The notes: generated from the letters alone by a model not told the origin. 64,000 nucleotides of DNA from CATOSP01 sp965216155 (GCA_965216155.1 CBDCFD010000005.1:806001-870000); one strand, 5' to 3'; positions 26,375-36,073 are shown, counted from the first letter of the stretch. Numbers and translations: made by a program.

Positions 26375-29300
26375 ACAACATCGTCCCGCGCACCTGCATC
26401 GAGATTCAGCAGGAGAGCACGGACCAGAACTTTCCCTCGGACTACACTTCCCTCAGGGAGTTCCGGTCCTCCCCGGCTTACGTGCTGCTTGGCGACCCCG
26501 GCTCCGGCAAGAGCACTGAATTCGGCCAGGAATACAGAGAACTGGTAGAAGAAGCTGAACCGGTCACCGCACGCGACTTCCTGACTCTGGACCTGGACAG
26601 CCATCCCGAATGGCGGGGGAAAACCCTGTTCATAGACGGGCTGGATGAGGTTCGTGCCGGACAGGCCAACGCCCGAACGCCCTTTGATGAAATTCGAGCT
26701 CGTCTGGACCGGCTCGGCAAGCCGAAGTTCCGCATCTCATGCCGGGAGGCCGACTGGCTCGGGGAGAACGACCGGGCCAGCCTGTCCAAGGTTTCTCAGG
26801 ACTCAAAGGTCAGGACGTTACGGCTCAACCCGCTTACGGGCCAGGACGTGGAAGCCATTTTGGATGTCCACCCGGGCATCATTGATGCCCGGGAATTCAT
26901 GGAAGAGGCACGCAAACGGGGCATTGAGGGAATGCTCCACAACCCGCAGACCCTTGGACTGCTGGCCGACTCTGTGGCACAGGATGGGGGGTGGCCGGAA
27001 AGCCGGCTGGAAATCTTCGAGAAGGCCTGCCGGCAGATGGCCAGGGAGCAAAACCAGGAGCATAAGATTCCCAGGCACCTACCCAGTCCGGACGATATCC
27101 TCGAAGTCTCCGGATACCTGTGCGCCATCCAACTCATATCAGGTGGTGCAGGGTGGTCCATAGACACCGACGGTCTGAGCTCCGACTACATTGACCTGGG
27201 AGCGTGTGGCAATCACTCGCCAGAGTTGCTGCGCCTTGCACTGTCCACCAGCTTGTTCAGGAGTGAGGGCCAAGGCCGCTTTGCTGCCATCCACCGGCAC
27301 ATTGCCGAGTTTCTCGGAGGTCGCTGCCTTGCGAAGTCGATCAACGGGAAACTTCCGGCGACGCGAGTTCTCGCGCTGATCACCGGGGGTGATGGAATGG
27401 TGGTGACTGAACTGAGGGGACTGTCCGCCTGGCTCGCCGCACAGAGCCAGGACGCCCGCAAGTACCTGATTGAAAGGGACCCGGTAGGCATAGGGTTATA
27501 CGGGGACATAAGCGGATTCTCTGCCGACGAGAAGCCGAAATTAATCAAAGCACTGCACCGGGAGGCCACCGACCTCGGTTTCTCACCGACAACCGCAGTG
27601 GCTTTCGGGTCCCTGGCCACTCCAGACATAGCATCAGCCATAGGTGACGAACTGATGGCCCCAGGCCGTGACCACGGCCGGCAGATGCTCGTTGTGTTCC
27701 TGTTGCAAGTCTTGCAGCACGGGAATCCCCTGCCGCAACTATCAGAGACGCTGATCGACATCGCGCGTGATGAATCCCGGTGGCCCTGGGTTAAACAGAT
27801 GGCTGTGTCTGCCTTTGTCCGAAATTGCATTGACGATGCGGCCAAGACAGAAGGCCTGAGCGAGCTCTTGGCAGACATCCGCGAGGGGCGGCTGTCAGAC
27901 AGTGCCAATGAAATCCTGGGCCGGCTATTGACCGAACTATACCCGCTCCAGGTGACTCCTGCCGCGGTGTGGGACTACCTGGCTGCACAAGCAAACCCGA
28001 CGACGATAGGAGCCTACCGAATATTCTGGGAGCGGAAGCTGGTCAACCAGTCTTCAAACGATGAGGCATTTCAACTGCTCGACCACTTGGCAGAGCGATT
28101 CCCGGACTTGCGGCGATTTCTGGAAGACCACCACATGGAAGGTCTACCGTTGGAACTTCTGGCCCATGTGCTGGAGGCCTGCGGCGACCTTACACCTCCG
28201 GCAACAATATATGCTTGGCTCAATGCTGTCCTGTCAGAAGAACGACGCCGCTTCCGCCGAGCTTCCAGCGACTGTCGGAATAGGATAGCGGTCTGGCTGG
28301 AGCAGCGCCCCGAAGTCCAAAAGACGGTCATGCTGGAGGGGGCGGAACGGTGGGACGGCTCCCACGCATTGATGCACAGGGACCGTCTCCGCAGACTCAT
28401 GTGCAACGCCGACCTTCCGGCGGGTTTCGATCGCTGGTGCTTGGAACAAGCTGTGCAGACGTCGCACTTCCGGACCGCCGAGCTATTCCTTGAGTGGGCG
28501 GTCAACCCACTGGCTGACGGAGTTGGAACCGATGGCTTGTCGCTCGAGATCATACTGGAGAGCACTCAGGAAAACCCTAAGCTAAGGAACGCCTTGGAAC
28601 CTCTGCTGGTCTGCAATCTGTCCCAGGAGTATTTTGAATCCAGGAAGTTCTTCCAAGAGCAGCAGCGCTACATCGACAGGGACGAGCAAGAACGGCGCAC
28701 TTGGCTTGAAGACGTCAGGTCCCACGCTGACGATCTACTGAAGAACCAGGCGGACCATGGGATTTTGTACGAAGTGGCGAAAGCGTACTATTCCGACCAG
28801 AAGAGCTTAAGCGAACGGCTAAAGCACGATGTCAACTTGATCGAAGCCGTGTGTGCCGGTCTACTCGGAACGGTCTGGAGGTCGGGCCTTCCCGAAGACC
28901 ACGACATCATACGGACCGCGACAGAGTCACGTATGTACTACATCGCCCTGCCGTTCCTCGCCGGCATGGATGAAATCGATCGGGTAGACCCGGAGCAACT
29001 GCGTCAACTCTCAGAACCCCAGATGCGGAGGGCCCTTGCCTTTTACTATTTCACCCCAACCGGACGCGCAGAGGAACCGGAATGGTATAGAAGGTGGATC
29101 AAGGAAGCGTCCACGGTAGTAGCAGACGTGATGATTCGGTCTGCCATGTCGGCGATACGGGCCGGGAAAGAACCCACACCATTCCGTTACGGACTTGCAT
29201 ACGAGCTAAGAGACGCTGAGATGGCGCAGTTGGTGAGCCTGCCCCTGCTGCGAGGGTTTCCGGTCCGTTGCAAGTCGGAACAACTTTCCACATTGGATCA

Positions 29301-30423
29301 CCTGCTTTGGGCTGCCCTGAGACATGCCGACAGGGCATCGTTGCGAAAATTGATCGATATGAAACTGTCCCGGAAGAGCATGGGCGTTTCCCAACGCGTT
29401 CACTGGCTATCCGCGGGGCTCATGCTCTCACCTGATGAGTACCGCCAGCCCCTGGAAGAATTTGTCGGAGGACATGACGACCGGAGCCGGCAGCTGGCCT
29501 CGTTCTGCAGTCCGAAGGGGCAGCCTCACCTCGGGCCTGACGATAACTTTTCGCCCGTGGCGGATGGTCTAAATACACCAACTCTTGAGCTTCTCATCAA
29601 GCTGATAGGAAGCGCTTTCGGACCGGTTGGACTGCATAGAGGATGGGTCACAGACGAGCATTTGGCCCAAAACGAAGTCAGAGATCTAATACAGCGGCTG
29701 GCGTCTTCCCCGGACAAGGACGCGACACAGGCATTGGCGGCACTGGCATCTGACGAAGGGCTCCACAAATGGAAAGATGAACTCGATAAGGCTGTCAGTC
29801 GCCAGCGGGTCATTCGCCGTGACGCCTCGTATTGCCACCCGAGCGTGGATCAGATTTGCAGGACCTTGAACGGTGGATTGCCTGCCAACCCAGGTGATCT
29901 GGCAGCGCTGGTTCTGGACCGCTTGGAAGAGATCGGCAAGCGAATCCGCACCGGTAACACCGACGACCGGCATCAGTACTGGAACGAGGACCCATATGGA
30001 CGTCTTCGTGAACCAAAGAACGAGGCTGCGTGCCGCAACGCCCTTCTATCTGACCTCAAGCAACGACTTCCGCCAGGGATCGGCGCGGAACCTGAAGGGC
30101 AGTACGCCAATGCCAAGCGATCAGATATACGTGTTGCATGTGCGGACTTCAACCTGCCGGTAGAGGTCAAGAAGAACACGCATCGAGACTTGTGGAGCGC
30201 CCCCCGGATGCAGCTGATCTCCAAGTACACCAGCGACCCTGATACAGAAGGGTACGGGATCTACCTGGTTTTCTGGTTTGGCGCGGCCCTCACGCAGGCG
30301 CCGGCAGCAGGTCCCCGGCCGGCTACTCCAGAAGAATTGCGCAGGCAATTGGAGGCAACCCTCACAGATGAGGAGGCCCGCAAGATCTCCATCTGCGTGA
30401 TTGACGTTGCCAACCCGAAGTGA
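26371..30423 (+). CDS. 1350-aa STAND/NACHT-type NTPase with C-terminal PD-(D/E)XK domain
   Basis: ATG at 26371 is chosen because it overlaps the upstream stop by four bases. Walker A LLGDPGSGKST lies at 39-49, Walker B TLFIDGLDEV at 85-94 and sensor FRISCRE at about 118-124, the order of NACHT/STAND ATPases. Residues about 300-1200 are helical repeats without a recognisable name, likely the sensor. Near 1230-1300 a nuclease-like core appears: KRSDIRVAC (Asp), LPVEVKKN (Glu-x-Lys), then MQLISKYTSDPDTEGYGIYL. Avs proteins also join STAND ATPases to nucleases, but usually with the effector at the N-terminus. I infer activation-dependent DNA cleavage triggered by phage; the target is unknown. Confidence 0.72.
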   Translation: MNNIVPRTCIEIQQESTDQNFPSDYTSLREFRSSPAYVLLGDPGSGKSTEFGQEYRELVEEAEPVTARDFLTLDLDSHPEWRGKTLFIDGLDEVRAGQANARTPFDEIRARLDRLGKPKFRISCREADWLGENDRASLSKVSQDSKVRTLRLNPLTGQDVEAILDVHPGIIDAREFMEEARKRGIEGMLHNPQTLGLLADSVAQDGGWPESRLEIFEKACRQMAREQNQEHKIPRHLPSPDDILEVSGYLCAIQLISGGAGWSIDTDGLSSDYIDLGACGNHSPELLRLALSTSLFRSEGQGRFAAIHRHIAEFLGGRCLAKSINGKLPATRVLALITGGDGMVVTELRGLSAWLAAQSQDARKYLIERDPVGIGLYGDISGFSADEKPKLIKALHREATDLGFSPTTAVAFGSLATPDIASAIGDELMAPGRDHGRQMLVVFLLQVLQHGNPLPQLSETLIDIARDESRWPWVKQMAVSAFVRNCIDDAAKTEGLSELLADIREGRLSDSANEILGRLLTELYPLQVTPAAVWDYLAAQANPTTIGAYRIFWERKLVNQSSNDEAFQLLDHLAERFPDLRRFLEDHHMEGLPLELLAHVLEACGDLTPPATIYAWLNAVLSEERRRFRRASSDCRNRIAVWLEQRPEVQKTVMLEGAERWDGSHALMHRDRLRRLMCNADLPAGFDRWCLEQAVQTSHFRTAELFLEWAVNPLADGVGTDGLSLEIILESTQENPKLRNALEPLLVCNLSQEYFESRKFFQEQQRYIDRDEQERRTWLEDVRSHADDLLKNQADHGILYEVAKAYYSDQKSLSERLKHDVNLIEAVCAGLLGTVWRSGLPEDHDIIRTATESRMYYIALPFLAGMDEIDRVDPEQLRQLSEPQMRRALAFYYFTPTGRAEEPEWYRRWIKEASTVVADVMIRSAMSAIRAGKEPTPFRYGLAYELRDAEMAQLVSLPLLRGFPVRCKSEQLSTLDHLLWAALRHADRASLRKLIDMKLSRKSMGVSQRVHWLSAGLMLSPDEYRQPLEEFVGGHDDRSRQLASFCSPKGQPHLGPDDNFSPVADGLNTPTLELLIKLIGSAFGPVGLHRGWVTDEHLAQNEVRDLIQRLASSPDKDATQALAALASDEGLHKWKDELDKAVSRQRVIRRDASYCHPSVDQICRTLNGGLPANPGDLAALVLDRLEEIGKRIRTGNTDDRHQYWNEDPYGRLREPKNEAACRNALLSDLKQRLPPGIGAEPEGQYANAKRSDIRVACADFNLPVEVKKNTHRDLWSAPRMQLISKYTSDPDTEGYGIYLVFWFGAALTQAPAAGPRPATPEELRRQLEATLTDEEARKISICVIDVANPK

Positions 30424-30782
30424 TCCCCCAGAATCGCAGATGGGCCACTGGCTCGGGATGGTGGCCCACCTGTAGGGTGAAGAGGGGCTGCATCGGAGCG
30501 GAGAGAGGGAATGTCAGGGAAGATGAGGAGAGGGCCGACGGTGGGCCGTACTGGGACTCGGTGAACTACCGCGGTCTGCACCGACATCAACACTTACCCG
30601 TTAACTTGATCCCTTGCGAGTCCGCACACACAAGCCTGTTGCGGCTTGGAGGGCAAACGTCGGTTCCCTTAAGATCGGGTTGCCTGTAGGAAATACGAGG
30701 GCTTGAGTAGCGTAACAATGTAGCTGCTTCCGCCACTGCATTTCGGACAGTTGTTTCCAATCCAAGAGAAGGTGAATTCCTG
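30424..30782. other. gap between STAND and SIR2 genes
   Basis: No gene. It holds the hairpin at 30441-30468 and a more AT-rich region near 30690-30760 that may carry the SIR2 promoter. The spacing argues for separate transcription of the SIR2 gene. Confidence 0.35.
30441..30468 (+). terminator. possible terminator hairpin after the STAND gene
   Basis: TGGGCCAC and GTGGCCCA form a perfect 8-bp stem with a 12-base loop, 18 bases after the stop codon. No T tract follows, so an intrinsic terminator is uncertain. Confidence 0.35.
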
Positions 30783-32534
30783 ATGATCGATCCGGTGCAA
30801 TCACTGGCAGTCTCGATGCACGCAAACCCCGGAGTGTATGCTCTCCTGCTTGGATCGGGTATATCACGGCCTGCGGGTATTCGAACCGGCTGGGAAATTA
30901 CTGTTGACTTGATCGAGAAGATGGCAGCATCCACAGGCCAATCGGTCGAAGGAAGCCTTGAACAGTGGTTTCATGAGAAATACGGCAGAGCTCCTAATTA
31001 CTCTGAGTTGCTAGATGGTCTGGCTAGAACCCAAACTGAGCGCCAGCGGCTGTTACACTCCTATTTCGAGGCCAACGACCAAGAGCGGGAGGAGGGCCTC
31101 AAGGAGCCGACTGCCGCCCATCGTGCTATAGCGGATCTAGTTGCCCAGGGATATGTGAAAGTCATCATCACCACTAACTTCGACCGCCTGACTGAGACAG
31201 CGTTACAAGATGTAGGGGTTGTGCCCACTGTCTTGAGTTCACCTGAGCTCGTCGAAGGTGCCATCCCGCTGATTCACATGAAGTGTTGCGTCTTCAAGGT
31301 GCACGGGGATTACCCCGACCCCCGCATCCGGAATACACATGAGGAACTCGACCAATATCCCGAAGGGTACGACCGGCTTCTTGACCGTGTCTTTGACGAA
31401 TTTGGCCTAATCGTGTGTGGGTGGTCGGCCGAGTGGGATAACGCACTACGTGCGGCCCTGTTACGCACGCCGACAAGGCGTTTTAGCACCTACTGGGCTA
31501 CTCTTGGAAAACCAGGCGAGAACGCACAGCAGGTGATACAACAACGAGACGCACAGACGATAGCGATCAAGGATGCCGACACTTTTCTCAATGACATTCG
31601 AGAGAGTGTGAGGTCCATTGATGAACTGTCGAAATCAGACCCCCGGTCAGCTGAGATAGCTGTCACCAGTATGAAGCGTTACCTACAAGACCCGAATCAC
31701 CGGATTGACCTTTCAGACCTCGTCGCAAGGACTATTGAGCGTGTGGTGCAGGAGGCTTCAAATCAACCAATCCACGGTCAGGGTGTCACTACCCCAAATG
31801 CAGAAACAGTGACAGCGCGATTGCGTTCCTATGAATCTGCGTCCACGATCCTCCAGTCTATTGCGGTCATTGGTGGGTCTTGGGCAGAAGATGACCATTT
31901 CTCGATGTGGGAAAGAGCAATTGAACGTTTGGGCGACATGCCCTTGGCCAACGGAAACATTATCTGGCACGGTCTCAGAGCATATCCGGGGAAGCTGCTT
32001 CTGTATTCTTTAGGTCTGGGTGCCGTCCATTCCGGCCGTCTGAAATTCCTAAACCATATTTTTCGGTCCAAGGTCCGTTCCAACAACGAACACATTCCTG
32101 CGGTTAGGTTTCTGGTCGATTTCTGCTCGGTTAAGCAGCGTGACTGGGGTTCATTGATGGAAGGTATGGACCGTCATTTCGTCCCCTTCAGCGACTGGTT
32201 GCATGATGCACTTCGACATCCTGCAAGGCATCTGAACATTAGCGATGACAGGTACTCGTTCATTTTTGATAAGTTCGAGTTACTGGTAGCCCTTGGATTC
32301 ATGCGGCAGGACGAATTTGGTGATTGGGCACCAGCGGGAGCATTTATACATCGTGTGCAAAACCGACGGCGCATACTAGCAGAGATGCGGGAGTCTATCT
32401 CGAGCTTACAGAATCGGTCTCCGTTCGTCGAATGTGGAGTCTTTGGGGAAACGTCTGACGATTGCCTTCAATTACTCCAGGCATTCGAAACATTTATCTT
32501 GCAAGTGGCTCACCGGTGGGGGATCTTTGGGTGA
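30783..32534 (+). CDS. SIR2-family protein, probable NADase defence effector
   Basis: ATG at 30783 follows GAAGGTG. The 583-residue protein has the SIR2 Rossmann core: LLLGSGISRPAGIRTGWEI at about 21-39, TTNFDRLTE at 130-138, VHGDY at 173-177 and VCGWSAEWDNALR near 215. The catalytic-type His (HGDY) and the Asn of TNFD are present. The C-terminal 300 residues are helical and unrecognised, probably a sensor or oligomerisation part. Bacterial SIR2 effectors of this layout deplete NAD+ upon phage infection. Zinc-ribbon cysteines of deacetylases are absent, supporting NADase over deacetylase activity. It is less GC-rich than its neighbours. It could act alone or with the STAND gene upstream. Confidence 0.78.
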   Translation: MIDPVQSLAVSMHANPGVYALLLGSGISRPAGIRTGWEITVDLIEKMAASTGQSVEGSLEQWFHEKYGRAPNYSELLDGLARTQTERQRLLHSYFEANDQEREEGLKEPTAAHRAIADLVAQGYVKVIITTNFDRLTETALQDVGVVPTVLSSPELVEGAIPLIHMKCCVFKVHGDYPDPRIRNTHEELDQYPEGYDRLLDRVFDEFGLIVCGWSAEWDNALRAALLRTPTRRFSTYWATLGKPGENAQQVIQQRDAQTIAIKDADTFLNDIRESVRSIDELSKSDPRSAEIAVTSMKRYLQDPNHRIDLSDLVARTIERVVQEASNQPIHGQGVTTPNAETVTARLRSYESASTILQSIAVIGGSWAEDDHFSMWERAIERLGDMPLANGNIIWHGLRAYPGKLLLYSLGLGAVHSGRLKFLNHIFRSKVRSNNEHIPAVRFLVDFCSVKQRDWGSLMEGMDRHFVPFSDWLHDALRHPARHLNISDDRYSFIFDKFELLVALGFMRQDEFGDWAPAGAFIHRVQNRRRILAEMRESISSLQNRSPFVECGVFGETSDDCLQLLQAFETFILQVAHRWGIFG

Positions 32535-32599
32535 CCGTAATTGCAACTAAATACGATGCTCCAAACTGGTCGATTTTGACAGCAAGGCCCGAATGTCCG

Positions 32600-32755
32600 A
32601 CGCACGATGTGTGACATGGTGGTCTGACCATAGACCAGGCCCAGCAGGGTCAACCGCAGGATGGCTTGAAAGGGATGCCGCACTCCCCTGGCCTTCCTGG
32701 GGTCCGAAACTTGTTCCAAGCACTTGAGCAGAAAGCCCGCCGCTTCCATATCCAC
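32600..32755 (-). pseudogene. ISAs1 transposase N-terminal fragment
   Basis: MDMEAAGFLLKCLEQVSDPR, then HPFQAILRLTLLGLVYGQTT and SHIVRRTFGPC match the start of the ISAs1 transposase at 12.4 kb. The frame then runs into unrelated sequence at the end of the SIR2 gene. It faces the following plus-strand fragment head to head. Confidence 0.7.
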
Positions 32756-32805
32756 ACACTCCCATCTCTCTATTACCTACCCTTGTAAACCCTCCTCAAG
32801 GACTT

Positions 32806-32975
32806 CGCAGTCATCCTAACCGGCTGGGTTGCCCATGTGGTGGCGGGGCAGGAACTGAACGCCTCGGTGGACGGGAAGTGGGCCAAGCAGTCTGAGGACA
32901 CCCGGGGGAATCCCCTAATGATGGTGAACGTGCTGGCCCACGACCTGAAGCTGTGTCCGCCCCAGTGGCCCAACA
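32806..32975 (+). pseudogene. ISAs1 transposase middle fragment, inverted relative to its neighbour
   Basis: The plus strand reads LTGWVAHVVAGQELNASVDG, KWAKQSED, then PLMMVNVLAHDLKLC, corresponding to the central part of the ISAs1 transposase. It ends near the stop of the gamma-glutamyltransferase gene. The arrangement requires an inversion plus deletions. Confidence 0.7.
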
Positions 32976-32994
32976 TGCCTCCGCCATTGACATC

Positions 32995-34800
32995 CTACAG
33001 GGCCAGGGCGTAGCAGGCCCGCCGCGGATCGGCGCCGGTGCTGAGAGAGCCGGCTGCGTCGTCCCGGACCGAGACAGTGGCTCCCAGGCCACAGTTGGCG
33101 GTCCGTTCAATTTTGTGCCCCAGAACCCGCAGCGCATCGGCGGTGGAATCGGGGATTCCCGGTTCCAGGTCGAGTTGGCCCGGATAATAGACGTGGGGAT
33201 AAAAGGAATTGACATTGCTGGCGGTGGCGAACCGGGGCGCCTCCACGGCCTGCTGGGGGTCCATTCCAAAAACGAGGGAGTTGAGCATCAACTGCACGTT
33301 GGCCTGGACCTGATTGTCGCCGCCGGGACATCCGACGGTCATCAGAGGTTGTCCCTCTTTGGAGATGATGTAGTTTACCAGGGTAGTCCTGGGACGCTTG
33401 CCGGGTTCGACGACGTTGGGATGGCCGGGTTCGCAGTTGAACATCTCTATGCGTGTGCTCAGGGCGCAACCCAGCTCAGGGAAGAACACGGATTTAGCGA
33501 AGGAACCGCCGCTGATGGTGCCGCATACGAGGTTGCCATGCCGGTCAAGGACTGAAACGTGGGTGGTGCCGTCGTCGGCGGACGGGTCAGCACCGGCTAC
33601 CGCCGGCTCGGACATGACGGGGGACGGGGTGGAGCCCCGGTGTTTGGAGAAGCGCCAGGGGTCTCCGGCCGGAGGTTGGGCCGGGTACGCGCCTTCGGGG
33701 TCAATCAAATGGGCGCGCTCGGCGGCGTATTCTTTCGACAGCAGTCCGTCCACCGGGACGGTGGCGTATTCGGGGTCGGCGTAGAAAGCCTCCCGGTCGC
33801 CGAAACACAGTTTCAGGGCTTCGGCCACGGTATGGATGTAGGCCGGACTATTGTGACCCATCGCTTTGAGGTCGAAGTTCTCCAGGATGTTCAGGGTTTG
33901 CATGAGCATGGGGCCCTGACTCCACGAGTCCTGGCCCTGGATTTCGTAACCGTGGAAGCTGCCGCCGACGGGAGTCTCAAACCGGCTGGAGTAGGAGGCG
34001 AGGTCCTCCGTGGAAATGATGCCGCCGACCTTTTCCGAACACTCGACAATCAGCCTGGCAATGGGGCCGCGATAAAAGGCGTCGCGGGCGGCCTGCATCC
34101 GCTGGGAGCGGTCGCCCGGGGCTTCTGCCGAGGCGTCGTGCAGGGTCTGCAGGGTGGTGGCCAGCCCGGGCTGCACCAATAGGGAACCGGCGGGAGGCAC
34201 TTCCCGGTCATGGTAGAACACATCCCATCCGCCGGGCGGGAAGTTATCGAATTGCCGTTGACCGGAAGTGGAATTGAGTCGCTCCAGCATGTACTCGTAG
34301 TTGGGGATTCCCTCTGCGGCGTAGCTGACGGCCGGAGCGATGACGTCGGACAGTTCCATGGTCCCGTAGCGTTCCAGCAAGGAGATGAATGCGTCAACGA
34401 TGCCGGGCAGCGTAAAGGAGAGGGGGGCATCCTTCCCGGGACCGGTGGGAATGCGTTGGTGGCCCCGGGAAAGGTAGAAGTCGGCGGTGGCATTGCCGGG
34501 CGCCGTGCCCTGTCCCGACAGGGACAGCAGGTCTCCGCTGGAAGCATCGTAGAGCATGAAGACGCCCTCGGCGGCCAGGGAATAGGAGGCGATGGGTTCG
34601 ACGACAGCGGCGGCGAATCCGGCGGCCACCAGCGCGTCGAAGGCGTTGCCGCCGGCCATCAACATTCGCATACCGGCCATGGACGTCAGGTAGTGGCCGG
34701 AGGAGATGACCCCCTCGGTGGAGCGCACCACCGGGCGGCCGGTGACGGGCAGAGATATGTCACCCTGTTCGAGGTTGTGATGAGATTGTGCGCTTACCAT
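32995..34800 (-). CDS. gamma-glutamyltransferase family protein
   Basis: ATG at 34800 follows GGAGG; the longer frame to 35025 has no ribosome binding site. The 601-residue protein shows the Ntn-hydrolase plan: GVISSGHYLTSMAGMRMLMA, GGNAFDALVAAGFAA near the start, then DDGTTHVSVLDRHGN around residue 409. There the second half would start at the catalytic Thr after self-cleavage. GCPGGDNQVQ and EAPRF near the end are family motifs. It would hydrolyse or transfer gamma-glutamyl groups, for example from glutathione. No signal peptide is obvious, so a cytoplasmic or non-classical form is likely. It is the only clearly metabolic gene here and looks intact. Confidence 0.88.
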   Translation of the reverse strand: MVSAQSHHNLEQGDISLPVTGRPVVRSTEGVISSGHYLTSMAGMRMLMAGGNAFDALVAAGFAAAVVEPIASYSLAAEGVFMLYDASSGDLLSLSGQGTAPGNATADFYLSRGHQRIPTGPGKDAPLSFTLPGIVDAFISLLERYGTMELSDVIAPAVSYAAEGIPNYEYMLERLNSTSGQRQFDNFPPGGWDVFYHDREVPPAGSLLVQPGLATTLQTLHDASAEAPGDRSQRMQAARDAFYRGPIARLIVECSEKVGGIISTEDLASYSSRFETPVGGSFHGYEIQGQDSWSQGPMLMQTLNILENFDLKAMGHNSPAYIHTVAEALKLCFGDREAFYADPEYATVPVDGLLSKEYAAERAHLIDPEGAYPAQPPAGDPWRFSKHRGSTPSPVMSEPAVAGADPSADDGTTHVSVLDRHGNLVCGTISGGSFAKSVFFPELGCALSTRIEMFNCEPGHPNVVEPGKRPRTTLVNYIISKEGQPLMTVGCPGGDNQVQANVQLMLNSLVFGMDPQQAVEAPRFATASNVNSFYPHVYYPGQLDLEPGIPDSTADALRVLGHKIERTANCGLGATVSVRDDAAGSLSTGADPRRACYALAL

Positions 34801-35250
34801 CTCAGATCCTCCGGTTGCCGGTGTTGAGTACGTGCCGGTCGATGGGATGGAGACGAGCCTATTATAAGCAAAGCTGAAGGACGCAAGGAAGTTTGGTGGG
34901 CCAGTTTGGACGGTAGACAGAACCACTTTCGAGCTTGCAATGCCATTATAGCAACGAGGAGTGGCCAGGTCGCAGCAGGAATCCACGTGAACCGGTACCC
35001 GTTGAGGGCATTGCGCCGGTCCCATTTGGGGTCAGGCCCGAGCTTGGGAAGCCCGGGTGGGATTGTCGCAGACTCACTTCCTCGATGGCGTTTGGGAAGA
35101 CCGCGGCCCCGGGTTCGATGCCGTCGACGGCAAACCCACTGAGGCCCGGCCCGTGAGTAATCTTACGGTTGCGAGGGGTCCGATCAATCTCCCATTGCAG
35201 GGAGTCAGGGATGGCCATGATGTTGTACGGAAGCTTGGCGGACTCCGGGC
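34801..35250. other. gap upstream of gamma-glutamyltransferase
   Basis: No convincing gene; overlapping short frames on both strands lack ribosome binding sites. AT-richer sequence at about 34860-34970 probably contains the promoter of the gamma-glutamyltransferase gene. Confidence 0.3.
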
Positions 35251-35390
35251 TAGTGTCCTGTATCCGTAGTTCGCCGCATAAATCGGAAGCTTTCTGAAAG
35301 GACAGGAAACCGGATTCTTGCTCGAACTAGAGCAAAGATCAACGTGGACTGCCACTTTATTTTCCAATGAACTACGGATACACTACACTA
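35251..35390. mobile_element. 140-bp MITE with 22-bp terminal inverted repeats
   Basis: The left end TAGTGTCCTGTATCCGTAGT and the right-end complement TAGTGTAGTGTATCCGTAGT match at 20 of 22 bases when two further positions are counted. Both ends carry TA, as expected for TA-targeting IS630/Tc1-like elements. It has no coding capacity. Its right end coincides with the left end of the next MITE. Confidence 0.7.
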
Positions 35391-35565
35391 GAAGTCTGGC
35401 CGGAAAGCCATTGGCCGAGTTTCGCGGTACGCCAATCAGACGGATTACAGTTTTTAGGGCATGATAGTATATGTATTACGTTTCATAATCCCACTATTAC
35501 ATCAATGATCGGCGTAAAGAAAACGACGGCTTGGGGAGAATCGGGGTTTCCGGCCAGACTTCTAG
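35388..35565. mobile_element. 178-bp MITE with perfect 19-bp terminal inverted repeats
   Basis: CTAGAAGTCTGGCCGGAAA at 35388-35406 is exactly repeated in inverse at 35547-35565. Each end includes CTAG, the preferred target of IS630-type elements, so TA is probably the target duplication. The interior is AT-rich and non-coding. It shares the junction at 35388-35390 with the 140-bp element. Confidence 0.75.
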
Positions 35566-35695
35566 GGATTCTGCTGGCCCCTTACCGGGGAGTTCATGGA
35601 TGCGTACGGGGTCTCGACCCTAGTCAACCGCCCGTCCAACGACGGGACGGAGGTGGCGCCGCCGGTGGGGAGGGGTTGTTGTGATGTGAGTCTGC

Positions 35696-36073
35696 CTATT
35701 CGAGTCTTTTCCGGTGAGCTTCCTCGAATTCTTCCGGTGGTGGTGGGTAGATGTAGTACCAGTCGTGGTTGAAGACCAGTTCGCGGTCCTTGTCGATGTC
35801 ATTCAGGGTGGACAGTCCGGTGCCTGGCTTGCCCGTCTCTCGGTTGACCACCAGGACCGTCAGGGGCGGCAGGTTGTTATCCTGGCAGTAACGCATCACC
35901 GGGTCCAGAAGCCGGGTCATGAACTGGGCTCCCGGCGATGTGTAGCCGAGCGTCCGGGCGAGGGCGCCGTAGGTCATGGTTTGCCGGTTGTGGGCCATGC
36001 CGATGAGCACCAGCCATATCTGCATGGCTCGGCTGTATACCGTAGAGTCTTCCGCGAAGAATTTCACGATCAT
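35696..36073 (-). CDS. conserved-looking small hypothetical protein
   Basis: ATG at 36073 opens a 125-residue soluble protein with no membrane segment. It reads MQIWLVLIGMAHNRQTMTYG, ALARTLGYTSPGAQFMTRLL, then NNLPPLTVLVVNRETGKPGT and WYYIYPPPPEEFEEAH. The segment TYGALA..LGY followed by LPPLTVLVVN..TG.PG.G is a pattern I associate with widespread small uncharacterised proteins in phages and mobile islands; I cannot name a family with certainty. It sits just downstream of a restriction-type remnant on the same strand and might have been its partner. Confidence 0.6.
   Translation of the reverse strand: MIVKFFAEDSTVYSRAMQIWLVLIGMAHNRQTMTYGALARTLGYTSPGAQFMTRLLDPVMRYCQDNNLPPLTVLVVNRETGKPGTGLSTLNDIDKDRELVFNHDWYYIYPPPPEEFEEAHRKRLE

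Noticed and set aside
30783..32534. Thoeris ThsA
   Set aside because: No TIR-domain ThsB gene is adjacent and no SLOG domain is recognisable in the C-terminus.
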